From Gossypium raimondii (lineage: Eukaryota; Streptophyta; Magnoliopsida; Malvales; Malvaceae), in assembly GCF_025698545.1 (NCBI RefSeq), contig NC_068570.1, positions 51,293,924 to 51,357,923 on the forward strand: a DNA stretch of 64,000 nt. Direction: 5' to 3'. Of this stretch, positions 21,640-33,014 are shown piece after piece; the stretch's first letter is position 1; every line of letters begins with the position of its first letter. The translations under genes and the position numbers were made by a program. The notes below the pieces were generated by a model. It made no database searches. It was not told the origin of the DNA and saw only the letters and a program-made list of their open reading frames with translations.

Positions 21640-24393
21640 TGTAACACCTCTAACTCGTATACGATGCTAGAACAGGGTTACAGAGCATTATCACTCTTAT
21701 AACCTAATCAAGCAAACATTTCATGTACATTTCTCATTCAAATAAAAAACCATTAAATTTTATTCATATAGTCCCCAATACGAGCCCTCGAAGCCTCAAA
21801 TAGACATTAAAAATAGGTCAGGACTAAACCGAGTACTCAAGAAATTTTTTGAAAAACATGTAAAATTTTCAAAGGTACAGGGAACACACGCCTGTGTGGC
21901 CCGTGTCCTAGGCCGTGTCCAAACTAGTGAGCATACTGACTTGGGTCACACGGCCAAACCACACGCCTGTGTGCCAGGCCGTGTACCCTTCGAAATGGCC
22001 TCACAAGCCCGTGTGCCAGGCCGTGTGAAAACTGGAGGATATACTAACTTGTGCCATACGACCAAGCCACACGCCCGTGTGCTAGGCTGTGTGCACCTAC
22101 TAACTTGATTTCTCAGGAAGTTATAGGGGACACACGACCGTGTCACCTGGCCGTGTGTCACACACGACTGAGACACACGCCCGTGTAGACAAAAATAGGT
22201 CATTTTCCAAGCCATATTTCTCACTCAAATTGGTACCAACCTAAACACAACAATTTGCATATAACCATGGCTTAACTAGACATTCAAAACCAACCAATAT
22301 TAAGCTTATAACATCATACACAACCATGATACTAATATGCACCTCAAATGGGCACTTTAAAACATACCAATAATGCCTCCAAAATCTACCTAAATGGTCA
22401 AACACATATATGACGCATTGTGCCTAAAACTTAACATGCATGCCATTTATCAATCTCAACCATTTGGTACCCAAAATACCACTTCACAACCAAGGCATTC
22501 ACATGGAAAACATACAACACATACCATAGGGCTATTTACATATTTACATACAAAAAAGTATGTCCATAATATAAGCCAATTTACATGGCCAAAACACAAC
22601 AAAACATATAGGCTACCGTTAGCCAAAATGACCTATACATGCCATTTAACCCAAAATTTATAGTCAAAAGTACCAAAATAGCGTTTGATAGTGTGATGAG
22701 ATCCCTGACGACTTCCAATCTGAACGAGCTTCCAAATTACTATAAAACACAGAAAAATAAATAGAGTAAGAAATTAAGCTTAGTAAGTTCGTTTAACACG
22801 GAATTAAACTTACCATTTAACCACAATTTAGGTTAGTAATTCAAAGTATAACACAATACAATTTGGCCAAAGCCTATCACATAATCAATAACCAAGTTAG
22901 CCATGTATACATATAAAAACGGAGAATCATATATGAATTCATAAAATATTTGAATTCCATATACATATAACATCTATTCCGTATATACATATATCATATA
23001 TAAACCATTTCCATATAAATACCTGTACAAGTTCGTATCGAACTCAAATAAATCCATAACAGAGTTGTGTCCTTTGAACCACTTAGAATATCATTAGATA
23101 CGCAGGTAGTACACACGAGGTGTACTAAATTTAATCCGTCAACTTTTGTACATGTATGCTCATACGAGTGATAAATGATAAGCTCCTCTCAGCTGAATAA
23201 CGGTAAGCTCATACGAGCTGAGTATTGGTAAGCTCATAAGAGCTGGAATTGGTAACCCTAATGACATGTCATTTGTATCCTACGAATTCCTAAGGTTGAA
23301 ACGGGGCTCCGTATTCTTCGTACATCGTCAGTTATGCGATTGATAATTATGCATAGGAATTATAAAATTCACATGCATATAATTCAATTAAAGCATATAA
23401 ATACGCAATTTAAATTACACGAACTTACCTTACACTCGTACAATGAAAATACGATCGTTTAATCCACGACTTTATCTTTCCTCTGATCTAATTATTTACG
23501 TTGTTTTTCTTGATCTATATAATAAAATTTAACCAATTTAATCTTTATTCAATTCAATTCAATTCAATTCAAAAATCATGTTATGAAAAATTATCATTTT
23601 GCTTCTATACTTTTAATTTCTTTACAATTTAATCCCTAGCAACCCATACATTTCATAATTTCACATATTTATCGCAAAATTTTTCACAATTCTCAATTTA
23701 ACCCCAATATAACAGTTTCATTAAAAATCACTTAACAAAAGTTGTTTATTTAACAACAAAGATTCATTTTCTTCCATTAAACTTCAAAACCCTAACTTAT
23801 TCATCAATGGAAAAACTCAAAATATTCAATAGTTTTGCAAATTAGTCCCCTAGTTAGCTAGGTTAAGCTATAACGATTCAAAAAACATAAAAATCAACAA
23901 AAATGAACACCAAATTCACTTACATGCAAGGACTTCTCTTGGCTGAATTTTTAAGCTTCAAAAACCTTTATTTTTTTTTGAAAATTTTGGTAGGTTGAAG
24001 AAGGAAAGATGATGCCTTTTTGTTTTTATTAAATTTTAACCTTTAATTACCTATTTACCAAATTACCCTTACCTAACTTTAATAATTTCATACTTACCAA
24101 GCCATGCATATCCACTAACTCATTTAATGGTCTAATTACCATTTAAGGACCTCCACTTTAAAGTTCTATAGCTATTTAACACCTTTAGCTAATAGAACAC
24201 AACTTTCGCACTTTATGTGATTTAGTCCTTTTTCAAAAATTGAGCATACAAACGGTAAAATTTCTTAACGAAATTTTTATACTATAATACTATCATGCTG
24301 TAGATATTAAAATAATATTAAAATAATTTTTTTAACTTCGAATTTGTGGTCCTAAAACCACTATTTTGGTTTAACTGAAAACGGGCTATTACA
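21640..24393 (-). repeat. 5' LTR of the chromovirus
   Basis: 2754 bp, TGTAACACC...TATTACA on the plus strand. It contains the CACACGG cluster (21884-22187), the TCACACTATC block (reverse complement near 22688-22700), a minisatellite of GAGCTCATACG-type units (23150-23250), the GGCATGCC-type palindrome as ATGACATGTCAT (23260-23271), and the conserved CTAGCTAAC/ACATGCAAGG block (23850-23930). Confidence 0.93.
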
Positions 24394-26877
24394 ATAGGGT
24401 TCCTTGCCATGCTGTGGCCTGAAGCCCAGAGCTCGTCGCGATGACCACTACTTGACATCACAATATGGACTCTATTTTTGGTGCAAGTTGGGCCATTTAG
24501 TACCTATTTCATGGTTACCTTTCAATTTGAACCTTTGGTGCATATTCATATAACTTCTCATACACAAAAACATCTCAAACACATATCTAAACATGTTTAA
24601 ACATCTACAGTCATCCTTACATCAACTTATACTACCAATTCAACCATTGAACATAACATTCCTTTATAAAAGCATACATATCAACCATTAACCAAATACC
24701 ATATTTGGCATTATCAATTCACATCCAAAATACCATTCCAAATTCCATATACTCAGCTCAAACCATTTACCAAAAACATACCATATCAACAAGCATTACC
24801 ATTATGCAAATTCATGCATAAAATAAATGACAAGTTATGTCATTATTCAAAATTAACCAAATACATAACACCTATGTACATGCCACAAAGTCGAGCTTTA
24901 AAACATATAAAAGACTACTGAGTCAATAACGAGACAGTGTGAGCTTCTTGTTGATCCGCTTGACACGTTTCGCAAGTCAACAATCTACAAGAAGAAAAAT
25001 GAGGCAACAGAGTAAGCATATTGAATGCTTAATAAGTCTATATGAGAATCACTTAACTTACCTTGGGAATACAACAAATTAAGCAATTAAAACACATTAG
25101 TATATATCATGGCATCCTTTGGCATCCTTATACTTTCATATGTAATTCAACAATACAACCAATAGGTTAGTTCATTTGCATAACAAGGACTTCTAACTTA
25201 AATCATATATGTATACAACAATTCCATCTTATATCAAATACTAACCAATTCATATTCAAATTGCAAACATAAGCAACTCAATTCATGTTCAATCATTTCA
25301 ACCATTACATTTTCATTAGGTTACCATTTTCTCGCCCGAGAGAACCTTAGTAAATCAAAATCAGATACACAGGACTATAGTACTCACACAAGCTGACAGT
25401 GATTAGGGTTGCTCACACAAGTTGACATTTATGAATTTGCTCACACAAGGTGACATTTAGGAATGTTCTTAAAAAAGCTAATATTTATGAATCGAGAATC
25501 CGAAACAAATTTTGGATTTCAAATAACCATGTAAATCCCAGATCGTTTTCATATTTGACCCTAATGGCATGCCATACGTATCTTAATCCTTTATTAAGTT
25601 CACATGGACATTATTAATATATTGATATCATCTCAATCCTTGTAACATCATATACATGTTATACCATTCATATAAGAATTTCATTTCATTTACGTATCTT
25701 GTACTTATCCATAATTGTCATATATTTCACACCTTGCAAATTAGTCCATTTGATGCCAAAAGTCACTAAATTCACATTAATAAACTATAGGCAAAATAAC
25801 ACAATTCAAACATAACATAAAAAACATAGTAAGTTCTATATGAACTTACATGGAAAAAACAACAAACGAACAATTCTCTAAGGACTAATCATCAATTTTG
25901 TCTTTTCCTTGATTATCCTCGTTTTGGTACAATTCTATATCTATACAATAATTCATTTCAATTTATCAATTTCAAACATCTTATATCATCCTATTATATC
26001 CATAAATAAGTTCAATTTCATTTTTAAATGCCCTTAAAGTTTTGCATTTTATTCAATTTAGTCCTAAAACCAAATTTGTCATAACTTTCAAATTTGAGCT
26101 TCGATTTCAAAATCGATCTCAATTACATTCTTTTAGGACCCTATATTATAAAAATTATAGAAATTTTACTCTAATTTTAAAATCTATACACTTTAGTCCC
26201 TATATTCAAAAATTAGCAAATCAATTTTACAATCTAATCATTTTTCACATCTAAGCTTAAAATCTATCAATTTAACATCAAATTCCTTAAGAAATCATCA
26301 ATGGAAGCTTTTAGAAACCTTAAAAATTTTGTAAATTGTTACATGGGCTAGCTAAATCAAGTTCCCACAACCTCAAAAATATAAAAATTACAAGAAAATG
26401 ACTAAATTAAACCTACCTAATTAAGGTCAAAAGTTTGAAAGCTCAAACCCTATTCTTTCTTCTTTTGCTATGGATGGAGAAGAAGATGAATTGGAAATTT
26501 TTATTTTATTTTATTTCATATACTTAGCTTAATATTTAATTAATCTACAGTAATTTAATTAATTATAATTATTTAACCTTCAGCAAAGTTGGTGGATTAC
26601 AATTCACATCCACCATTGATTGTCATATACTAATGGCCAAATTACTCTATTGGTCCTTCGGCTATTTAAAAATTCATAGCGATAAATTTTTATAATTTTT
26701 ACAATTTAGTCGTTGTACCATAATTATCTATCAATGTGACAAAGCTAAGGGACCAAACTTTAATTAACCTTTACACTAAGCTCTTAAATATTAAATATTA
26801 ACATTTAAGGACTCGAACATCGTAAATGGGGTTTTGAAACCAACGTTTTTTACATTACTGAAAAATGAGCTGTTACA
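24394..26877 (-). mobile_element. Old gypsy LTR, right piece (host of the chromovirus)
   Basis: The right end GAGCTGTTACA (26877) is the 5' end in the minus sense. A purine-rich AAAGGAGAAC abuts it outside, as a polypurine tract would. It holds the conserved CTAAATCAAG/ACATGGGCTAGC block at about 26342-26362 and ATGGCATGCCAT at 25563-25574. The left part is interrupted at 24394 by the chromovirus. Confidence 0.65.
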
Positions 26878-26889
26878 GTTCTCCTTTGA

Positions 26890-27540
26890 TTGAGTTTATT
26901 GAGGAAACCATAGTGGTTTCCTAGATTCAGTAGAATTAGGGTTGCAAATGAACCAAGCTTGAATGAATGGACCTTTATTCATGTTTGTTTGTTTATTTTA
27001 AATTTGTTTGTGTTCGCTTCGTGTTCCTTAAGAATTTCAAAATTTTTGCTCTTTTTTGTTTATTAAAAATTATGTGTATTCATAATCGTTCGTTTAAATT
27101 AAATGAACATGTTCATGAATATTAAACGAACATGTTCTCAAACATGTCCAACATGAACATATAATTGAAACAATGGTCATGAATAATAAACAAATAAACA
27201 AATAAACAAACAATAAACGATACACGCATATTATTTTTAGATATACAATAATCAAATATAAATATTATAAATAAAAAGCATACAAACCATAATAATTTTA
27301 TTAATATATACTAATGGAACGAGAAGCGAGCTTTAAATGATTTATTAAACGAATTTTAAATGAACATAAACTAGTTTGCGCATGAATATAAATGAATTGA
27401 ATAAACTTTGTTTGTGTTTGGTTCATTTAATAAAGCCTCAAAATTTATTTATGTTCGTTTATTTAACTTAGTAAACGAACAAAAACCAAACTAATCATAA
27501 AGTAACCGTAAACAGAATAGAACAATCATTAATTTTCTTA
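26890..27540. mobile_element. Possible hAT-like noncoding repeat
   Basis: It starts near AGGGTTGCAAATGAACCAAG (about 26938) and is full of GTTCGTTTA/TAAACGAAC and AACATGTTC motifs in both orientations, a layout common in nonautonomous hAT elements. Clear matching inverted ends were not found. Confidence 0.35.
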
Positions 27541-27890
27541 TACTGGAAGGAGCGCGCTCCTATGAAGAACAACCTTGCTAGGCTTCACAAATATTAGTAA
27601 TTACTAAAGCCATATATTGAAGGTAAAATAATATTTAGTATTTTAGACTATGCAAATGATGTTAGGAGTTGATAAATATGGTATAAGGTATAGTAAAATA
27701 TTAAAAAATAAATATTTGTTTTGTATAAACCGAAAGTTTCGGATGGTAGGAGTAAAAATTTATATAGTAACAAAACTTAAAATATTTTTATTTTAATTTA
27801 TTATGGAAACAGAGTATTGGGATCCATCAGGTGTGAGTACAGTACCATGCTATTAATAGTTCTTGTTATGATCATGAATCTAGTGCAACA
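27541..27890. other. 3' flank of the first paralogue
   Basis: AT-rich and noncoding. It contains the presumed 3' UTR of the minus-strand gene that ends at 27891. Nothing else is recognised. Confidence 0.4.
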
Positions 27891-29072
27891 TTAAAACAAA
27901 TTGCTTGCAAATTCATCAATGGGGATTCCTTCTATACGAGAATAAGTGGATTTTTTGGCTAAATTTCTCAACTGTGATAAGCTTCTGCCCAATTGCAATG
28001 CTACCTTCATTTCAAACAACGCTCCATGTTCTCTTTTCTTCACATCACTTTCATCCAAAGTCGATTCAATCGATTCCTGCATATATTTAAAGAAGCCGGC
28101 GTTGTTCCTATACATCTCAAACACCATACCAACTTGGCCGCCATGCTCGAAAGTGTTAACAGCTGAAGCTAAAGCTCCCGTAATGGTTGCCACTGTTGCT
28201 GCCCAAGGTCCGATATTGGAAGACCCCATGAAAGTAGATGCCAAAGCTGCAATTCCAGTTAGTAATGTCCCTGATGTAGCTAAAACTTTGTTTATCTTCA
28301 ATGCTTTGTTGCCTAATCTCTCATAATCTTGACTGTCTTTTCTCTTAATCACCTCAACGATTTCCCTCATTTCCGATTCGAGCTCCTTAGTCCACCCATT
28401 GCCCATCTCCACCTTTCTATTGATATTTTCTTTCTGAGACTCGTTTCTAGGCCACCAAACAGCATGCTCTAAACTTTCCGGGAATTTTTCAAGCATTGCA
28501 CCACCTAGCAGGGCAAGAGGGTAAGCTTTATCAATGACCAAGATTTTCGCCATAACACCTTTCACATCTTCTTTGCTTGGGGAACCAACAGTGATTAGGG
28601 TTTGTACTTGGCTCCCAAGCTGTTTAAACAATTTCGTTGCCTTACGTTGCTCTTCCACAAGCTGTGAAGGTTGGATCTTGTTCATAATCACCAACGTTGC
28701 AGTGGCTCCTGAGAACAAGAGAATGGAACCCAACTTCAAGCCCAAAACAGAAACACCATGGCTAGTTGCTGTAACACCAGCCATAGTTGCAGCAGTAAGA
28801 ATCATCATGTTAGTGGAGTTAAGAAGAAGGGTGTTCCAGTTTTCTCGTTGATTGCCGATATTCTTGTGCATCTCCACTCTATCAGCAACAGTTTCTAAGA
28901 TAGCATAAAGTTGCATGGTAGCCATTGAAACAGATGGGGTTTCTTGAAGCAATGGTGTCGTAGTGACGGCACACTTTTCATTCGGGATTGTGTTGATAAA
29001 CCCATCCCCAGTATTAAATTCCTCACTCAAATTTTGGTTCGATACTTTTGGAACTGATGGAGAAGAAGACAT
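27891..29072 (-). CDS. At4g22030-like membrane-associated protein (paralogue 1)
   Basis: The protein has 393 residues from the chosen ATG. It belongs to the plant family usually annotated 'probable F-box protein At4g22030', but no F-box is visible and the true function is unknown. The core is shared with the gene at 50397: LYAILETVADRVEMHKNIG, MNKIQPSQL.EEQR, EHGGQVGMVFEMYR.NAGFF, ALQLGRSLS.L and the C-terminal EFAS.LF. Four hydrophobic stretches occur as two pairs (about residues 88-138 and 265-310), suggesting membrane hairpins. I chose the ATG at 29072 because a TATA box lies 82 bp upstream; an in-frame ATG at 29240 (449 residues) would place that TATA inside the coding region. It is a single exon, in inverted orientation to its paralogue. 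Conservation of the core with an open frame suggests a working gene. Confidence 0.85.
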   Translation of the reverse strand: MSSSPSVPKVSNQNLSEEFNTGDGFINTIPNEKCAVTTTPLLQETPSVSMATMQLYAILETVADRVEMHKNIGNQRENWNTLLLNSTNMMILTAATMAGVTATSHGVSVLGLKLGSILLFSGATATLVIMNKIQPSQLVEEQRKATKLFKQLGSQVQTLITVGSPSKEDVKGVMAKILVIDKAYPLALLGGAMLEKFPESLEHAVWWPRNESQKENINRKVEMGNGWTKELESEMREIVEVIKRKDSQDYERLGNKALKINKVLATSGTLLTGIAALASTFMGSSNIGPWAATVATITGALASAVNTFEHGGQVGMVFEMYRNNAGFFKYMQESIESTLDESDVKKREHGALFEMKVALQLGRSLSQLRNLAKKSTYSRIEGIPIDEFASNLF

Positions 29073-29153
29073 GTGACAGGGTTGTTCTTCTTTGAGATGG
29101 GAAACAAATAAGGTTTTCTTGTAGAGAAAGCCAAGGGGAAACTCTAGAGCCTC

Positions 29154-29160
29154 ATTTATA
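29154..29160 (-). promoter_or_regulatory. TATA box of paralogue 1
   Basis: On the minus strand GCTATAAATGAG contains TATAAAT, 82 bp upstream of the preferred ATG. This spacing is usual for plant TATA-containing promoters. Confidence 0.65.
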
Positions 29161-29464
29161 GCAACCGAGGAGCCAATGACGATAAGTGATCTAGTACTAC
29201 AGCAAAGTTTGAATATAAATCCATAAATAGACTCTTTCATCCCTAATATTAATATAAAAAAATCTAGAAATATAATTCAAAATTAGAATCTATTTATCAT
29301 TAGTATTAAATTCAAGTATTACAACACAAATATGTATTAATTAAATTATCTATCATATATGGTATATGTTAAACATCCCAATCTAGTAAGTTCAATTTTA
29401 TTTTGAAAATTTACAACAATGAATTTGAATTAAGTATGAATAATATATATTTTGGAATGAGTAT

Positions 29465-29795
29465 TAAATTTATACATGAATTTTGGGTCAATGTATAATT
29501 TGATATATGAACTTTAATTTAGTGTCATTGTATACATGAAACTTGAATTGTGATTTATATATACACATGAAACTTTGATTTTGATTTAATTATATACATT
29601 TAAAGAAATGAATACCCCACATCTATTTGCATATTATATTAATATAATATATCAATGTAAAATTGTGCTAATTAGATAATGTTGTTAGTAATTTGTGAAA
29701 ATTGAATCAAATCAAAATGTCATGTATAAAATCGCACAAAATCAAAGTTCATTTATGACATTACACATTGAACCCAAAGTTAATGTATGAGTTTG
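29465..29795. mobile_element. MITE with long imperfect inverted ends
   Basis: The left arm (TATACATGAATTTTGGGTCA, then ATATGAACTTTAATTT and TATACATGAAACTTG) is answered in reverse complement by the right arm (TCATACATTAACTTTGGGTT, then AAATGAACTTTGATTT and ATACATGACATTTTG). The arms are about 80 bp or more and the total is about 330 bp. This is typical of Mutator-type or similar foldback MITEs. The exact ends and target duplication are unclear. Confidence 0.7.
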
Positions 29796-30408
29796 ATTTT
29801 TATCTCTATAATTTGATTTCAAAGTCATCATTCTGTAAAGTAAATTCGGATAATTTATACTACCCTCCGTTCCGAGGAAGAATTAAAATGTGTAAACCCA
29901 CCTGTAAAAAAAACAATGAATATAAATATCCAAATCTGTACTATCTATTGATCAATGATCCCAAGGTCCTTCGCCGTTGGCCGACCCTATTGGCTTCCAT
30001 AATCTTCAAGTTGAGGATTGTTTCCTCTTTGGGGTATTAGCAATGGAAGTGGTAAAACCAAGTCCATGGCGACTTTTGCGTGGCGTGTAGGCGAGTTTGA
30101 TTCTATTGGTTCAATAGGAAGTAAGGTCTCAATAAGCTTTCTCATAGGCAGTTTATTTTTATTACCGTTAACATTCTTTTTGAGACTGACCTCAAACTAA
30201 CTGACGTAATCTGCTCTCTCTTGCATAACTAAATCAAGTAGAGTCGAGTTTTTGAATATTTGGGTTTTACTAAAGGGATTTTTTTTTTTCTTTTTTGAAG
30301 TATTTTTATCGAAATCTTTCTCCATTTTCATATAAATAACATCATCCTAGAAAAATAAATTTTTGTCGCAATAAAAAATTTGTCGCATTATTAATTTTTT
30401 TTCAAAAG
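29796..30408. other. Unassigned intergenic sequence
   Basis: No gene or repeat recognised. Short open frames here (for example 30018-30200) show no family features. Confidence 0.4.
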
Positions 30409-31375
30409 ATGGGTGTAATAGCCCATTTTTGCCCGGGGCCCAAATTAATCAATCTAACCCAATTACATTTGGCCCAATAAGGCCCAAATCACTAAACCAA
30501 ACCCCAAATCCCAGTCTAACCCTAAACAGTGGTTAACAACAGCTACCCTAACGTCGTGCACGCCCCACATCGCAGCAATCAGCAGTCGCACCCCACACAC
30601 GTCGCAGTAACCGCCCACGTTCAGCCCTCCGCGCGCACGTCGCACATGTCTCCTCTAGTACGCACCTGCAATAAGCCACGAACGATATCAGCAAGAGAGA
30701 CAAGGCAAAAACTGGTAAAAGGATTGGGGGCTATATAAAGGAATTGATTTATGTAATAGGGGTTAGCAAATTTTGTATTGAAATTAAAGAAAATAAAAAA
30801 GAAAAAAAAACAGAAAAGCAAGGATTTTGAAGGTGATTTTCTGGGTCTATTTCTTTTCTTACTCACTGATTTCTTTGTTTGTTTGTTTTTTTTCTTTTCC
30901 TTTGCACACCAAACAAAAATAAAAGGAGGAGGAGAAATCCTTACCAAAAGAGGCGCGCCGTCGACATCTTTGCTTCTCTTCGTCCAAATCGAAGTTGGAA
31001 GGGGGGAGTTTGGCTTGAAAACAGAGGAGAAGGTGGAGCAGTCCTTGTGGTGGCTGCTGTTGCAGAAAAGGGAAATAATTTTAGGGTTTTAAAATGGGAT
31101 TTTATAGGGTTCAAAATGGGCCATTTACGCAATTGGTCCCCTTGTTTTTACATTTTTTTAAATCATTTTTTATTTCTTTTAAATTTTGTAATATGTTTTA
31201 TTTCTGTTTCAAATTGATCCAAATGATGTGCAGCGTTTTGGGCAGTTTGGGTAAATTTCCCTTTCGGTCCTCTTCCTATTGTGCGTGTTTTGAATTGCTC
31301 CCTTTCTCGTTTTCTATTTTTGAATTTAACCTTTAAACTCTGTTTATTTTCAAATTAATCCTTAATTTATCATTT

Positions 31376-31400
31376 TATATATATATATATATATATATTT
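31376..31400. repeat. TA microsatellite
   Basis: About 12 TA units inside the solo LTR. A second run lies at about 31648-31671. Confidence 0.9.
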
Positions 31401-31647
31401 TAAATACTGTTAAATTGTATTATTATTACTGTATTATTGTTAGCATTTATTATTATCACGATTATTTCCATACCAATATATATGCATATAGTTTTTATAC
31501 TTTATTATTAGCATTTATTACGTATCTATATTTATACTTTATAATATTCATATAGTTTTTTCGTATTTTATAATGCAAAATATATACATTTTTATAATAT
31601 GTAAGTACACACTATTCAAAGTTGTTATAAATATATTTTTGTATTTT

Positions 31648-31671
31648 ATATATATATATATATATATATAC
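31648..31671. repeat. TA microsatellite
   Basis: About 11-12 TA units followed by CACGTTTTC, in the same solo LTR. Confidence 0.9.
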
Positions 31672-32620
31672 ACGTTTTCATAATTTATTAATATATTTTA
31701 CTTATATGTTTATATACCTATCCATATTTTATAATTTATTTTCATAACTTTCATACATGTTTTCATATATGCATATACATATCTTTAAAATTTACTTATA
31801 TATCATATTTTATTTTGTGAATACGTGTACATATAATTTAAATTAAGGTAATGGTTTCATGTTATGCACTAACATTTTAGCATATTTTTAAAGAAAATAT
31901 CTTTTGGTTTAAATCAAATCATTAAAATCGTTTTTAAATTTTAAGTATTTGGCATTCTTGATTCCCGAGAAAGATCGTGTCCTAACTTACTGGATTGTGA
32001 TTATTTTTCGATGAATTTGGAAAACTAAGTATTTATTTTGTAATAAATTCACAAAGATTTCGAATAAAAGCTTATTCTCGGGAATCCAAAAATGTCGGGT
32101 CCAACTTACTGGTCGTGACATTTCGTGATCATGAAATAAGAATTTCTAAAACAAAAGGCAATGTTCCGCATTTGGGAAATTCGAGTGATTGTGCCCTAAC
32201 TTAGTGGGTTTCGATTTTTCTCCTTTAACCCAAATAACCGAATATCCTCTTAAGTTTTAAATACATGAGTTTTAAAAATCAAAAGACTCACTGGGTGTGA
32301 TGTTTTATTTCTTTGAAATAAGAATGTTTATCATTTTAATTCATTCACGAGTTTAAAATTTTTTATTTTAACTCTTTTCAAATTTTCGACATCAAGACAT
32401 AAAATAATCAAATTTGGTACCGATTTTTAGGCGTTACGAGGGTGCTAACCCTTCCTCGTGCGTAACTGACTCCCGAACCTGGTTTCTCAAATTTCACAGA
32501 CCAAAATCGTTTTTAAGGTGAGCCGATCACACCTCAATCAAGGATCAGTGGCGACTCCAATTTTTATTTTTAAAGTCAATAACTTATTTTTGTTCTCAAA
32601 AAAATGGTTTCGACAATGGG

Positions 32621-33014
32621 TAGTTTTTATTATACACTCGTTTATGTTGAATATATTCTCTAGTTCAATTTATGTAATATTTTATACTCGTTCCGATGAT
32701 CCATATGAATAAGAGATGCTATCGAAATATTTTCTTAGCTAGTATATAATAATAATTATTTTAATAAAACATCATTTAAGGTTTTAATAAAATTCTTCAA
32801 AACAAATCTCAACATTTAGGAGGTTTGAATACCTTTTAAAAACCATTTTGAAACACTTCTTAGAGGTTTGACATGTAACATAAAATAAATGCCCGATGTT
32901 TTCTGGGTTAAAATGAAGTCGTTTGGATTGAAGAAAGTACTAATTTGATCATAATTTAAAATTTTAAAAATTTTAAATAAAATCATAAACTATTTTTTTA
33001 CTATTTTTTTCAGG
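32621..33014. other. Unassigned AT-rich sequence
   Basis: No gene or repeat boundary recognised; possibly host sequence between two LTR-derived segments. Confidence 0.35.

Larger units (their letters stand above)
10181..24393 (-). mobile_element. Complete Ty3/gypsy chromovirus (Tekay/Del-like), coding-dead
   Basis: The element has two long LTRs (10181-16883 including a 4.2-kb insertion, and 21640-24393 at 2754 bp), a 5-bp ATAGG target duplication, a primer-binding site, a polypurine tract and gag-PR-RT-RNaseH-IN-chromodomain order on the minus strand. An integrase C-terminal chromodomain places it in the chromoviruses; the Tekay/Del label is by family recollection. Over about 180 bp compared by eye (14720-14900 against 22235-22415) the LTRs differ at roughly 5% of sites, so the insertion is not recent. 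Every domain carries stops or frameshifts. Confidence 0.93.
30414..32615 (+). mobile_element. Solo gypsy LTR (Tat/Ogre-like)
   Basis: It starts TGTAATAGCCC and ends GGTTTCGACA, with an exact 5-bp duplication ATGGG at 30409-30413 and 32616-32620. At 2202 bp with no genes, it is a solo LTR. The 3' part with GTGGCGACTCC and TTTCGACA recalls Tat/Ogre LTRs (from memory). A pyrimidine-rich, then A-rich region at 30780-30960 and TA microsatellites lie inside. Its U3 begins with GGCCCAAAT and GGCCCAATAAGGCCC repeats. Confidence 0.88.

Noticed and set aside
21896-22224. Frames on both strands with repeated ARVPGRV/GRV-type text
   Set aside because: Translation of the CACACGG/CCGTGTG cluster in the chromovirus LTR; no gene.
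29073-29240. N-terminal extension of 56 residues on the gene ending at 27891
   Set aside because: A TATA box lies inside it and it has no match to the paralogue; the ATG at 29072 is preferred.
30463-31217. Several overlapping 60-112-codon frames
   Set aside because: They lie within the solo LTR 30414-32615, use low-complexity A- or T-runs, and show no domain.
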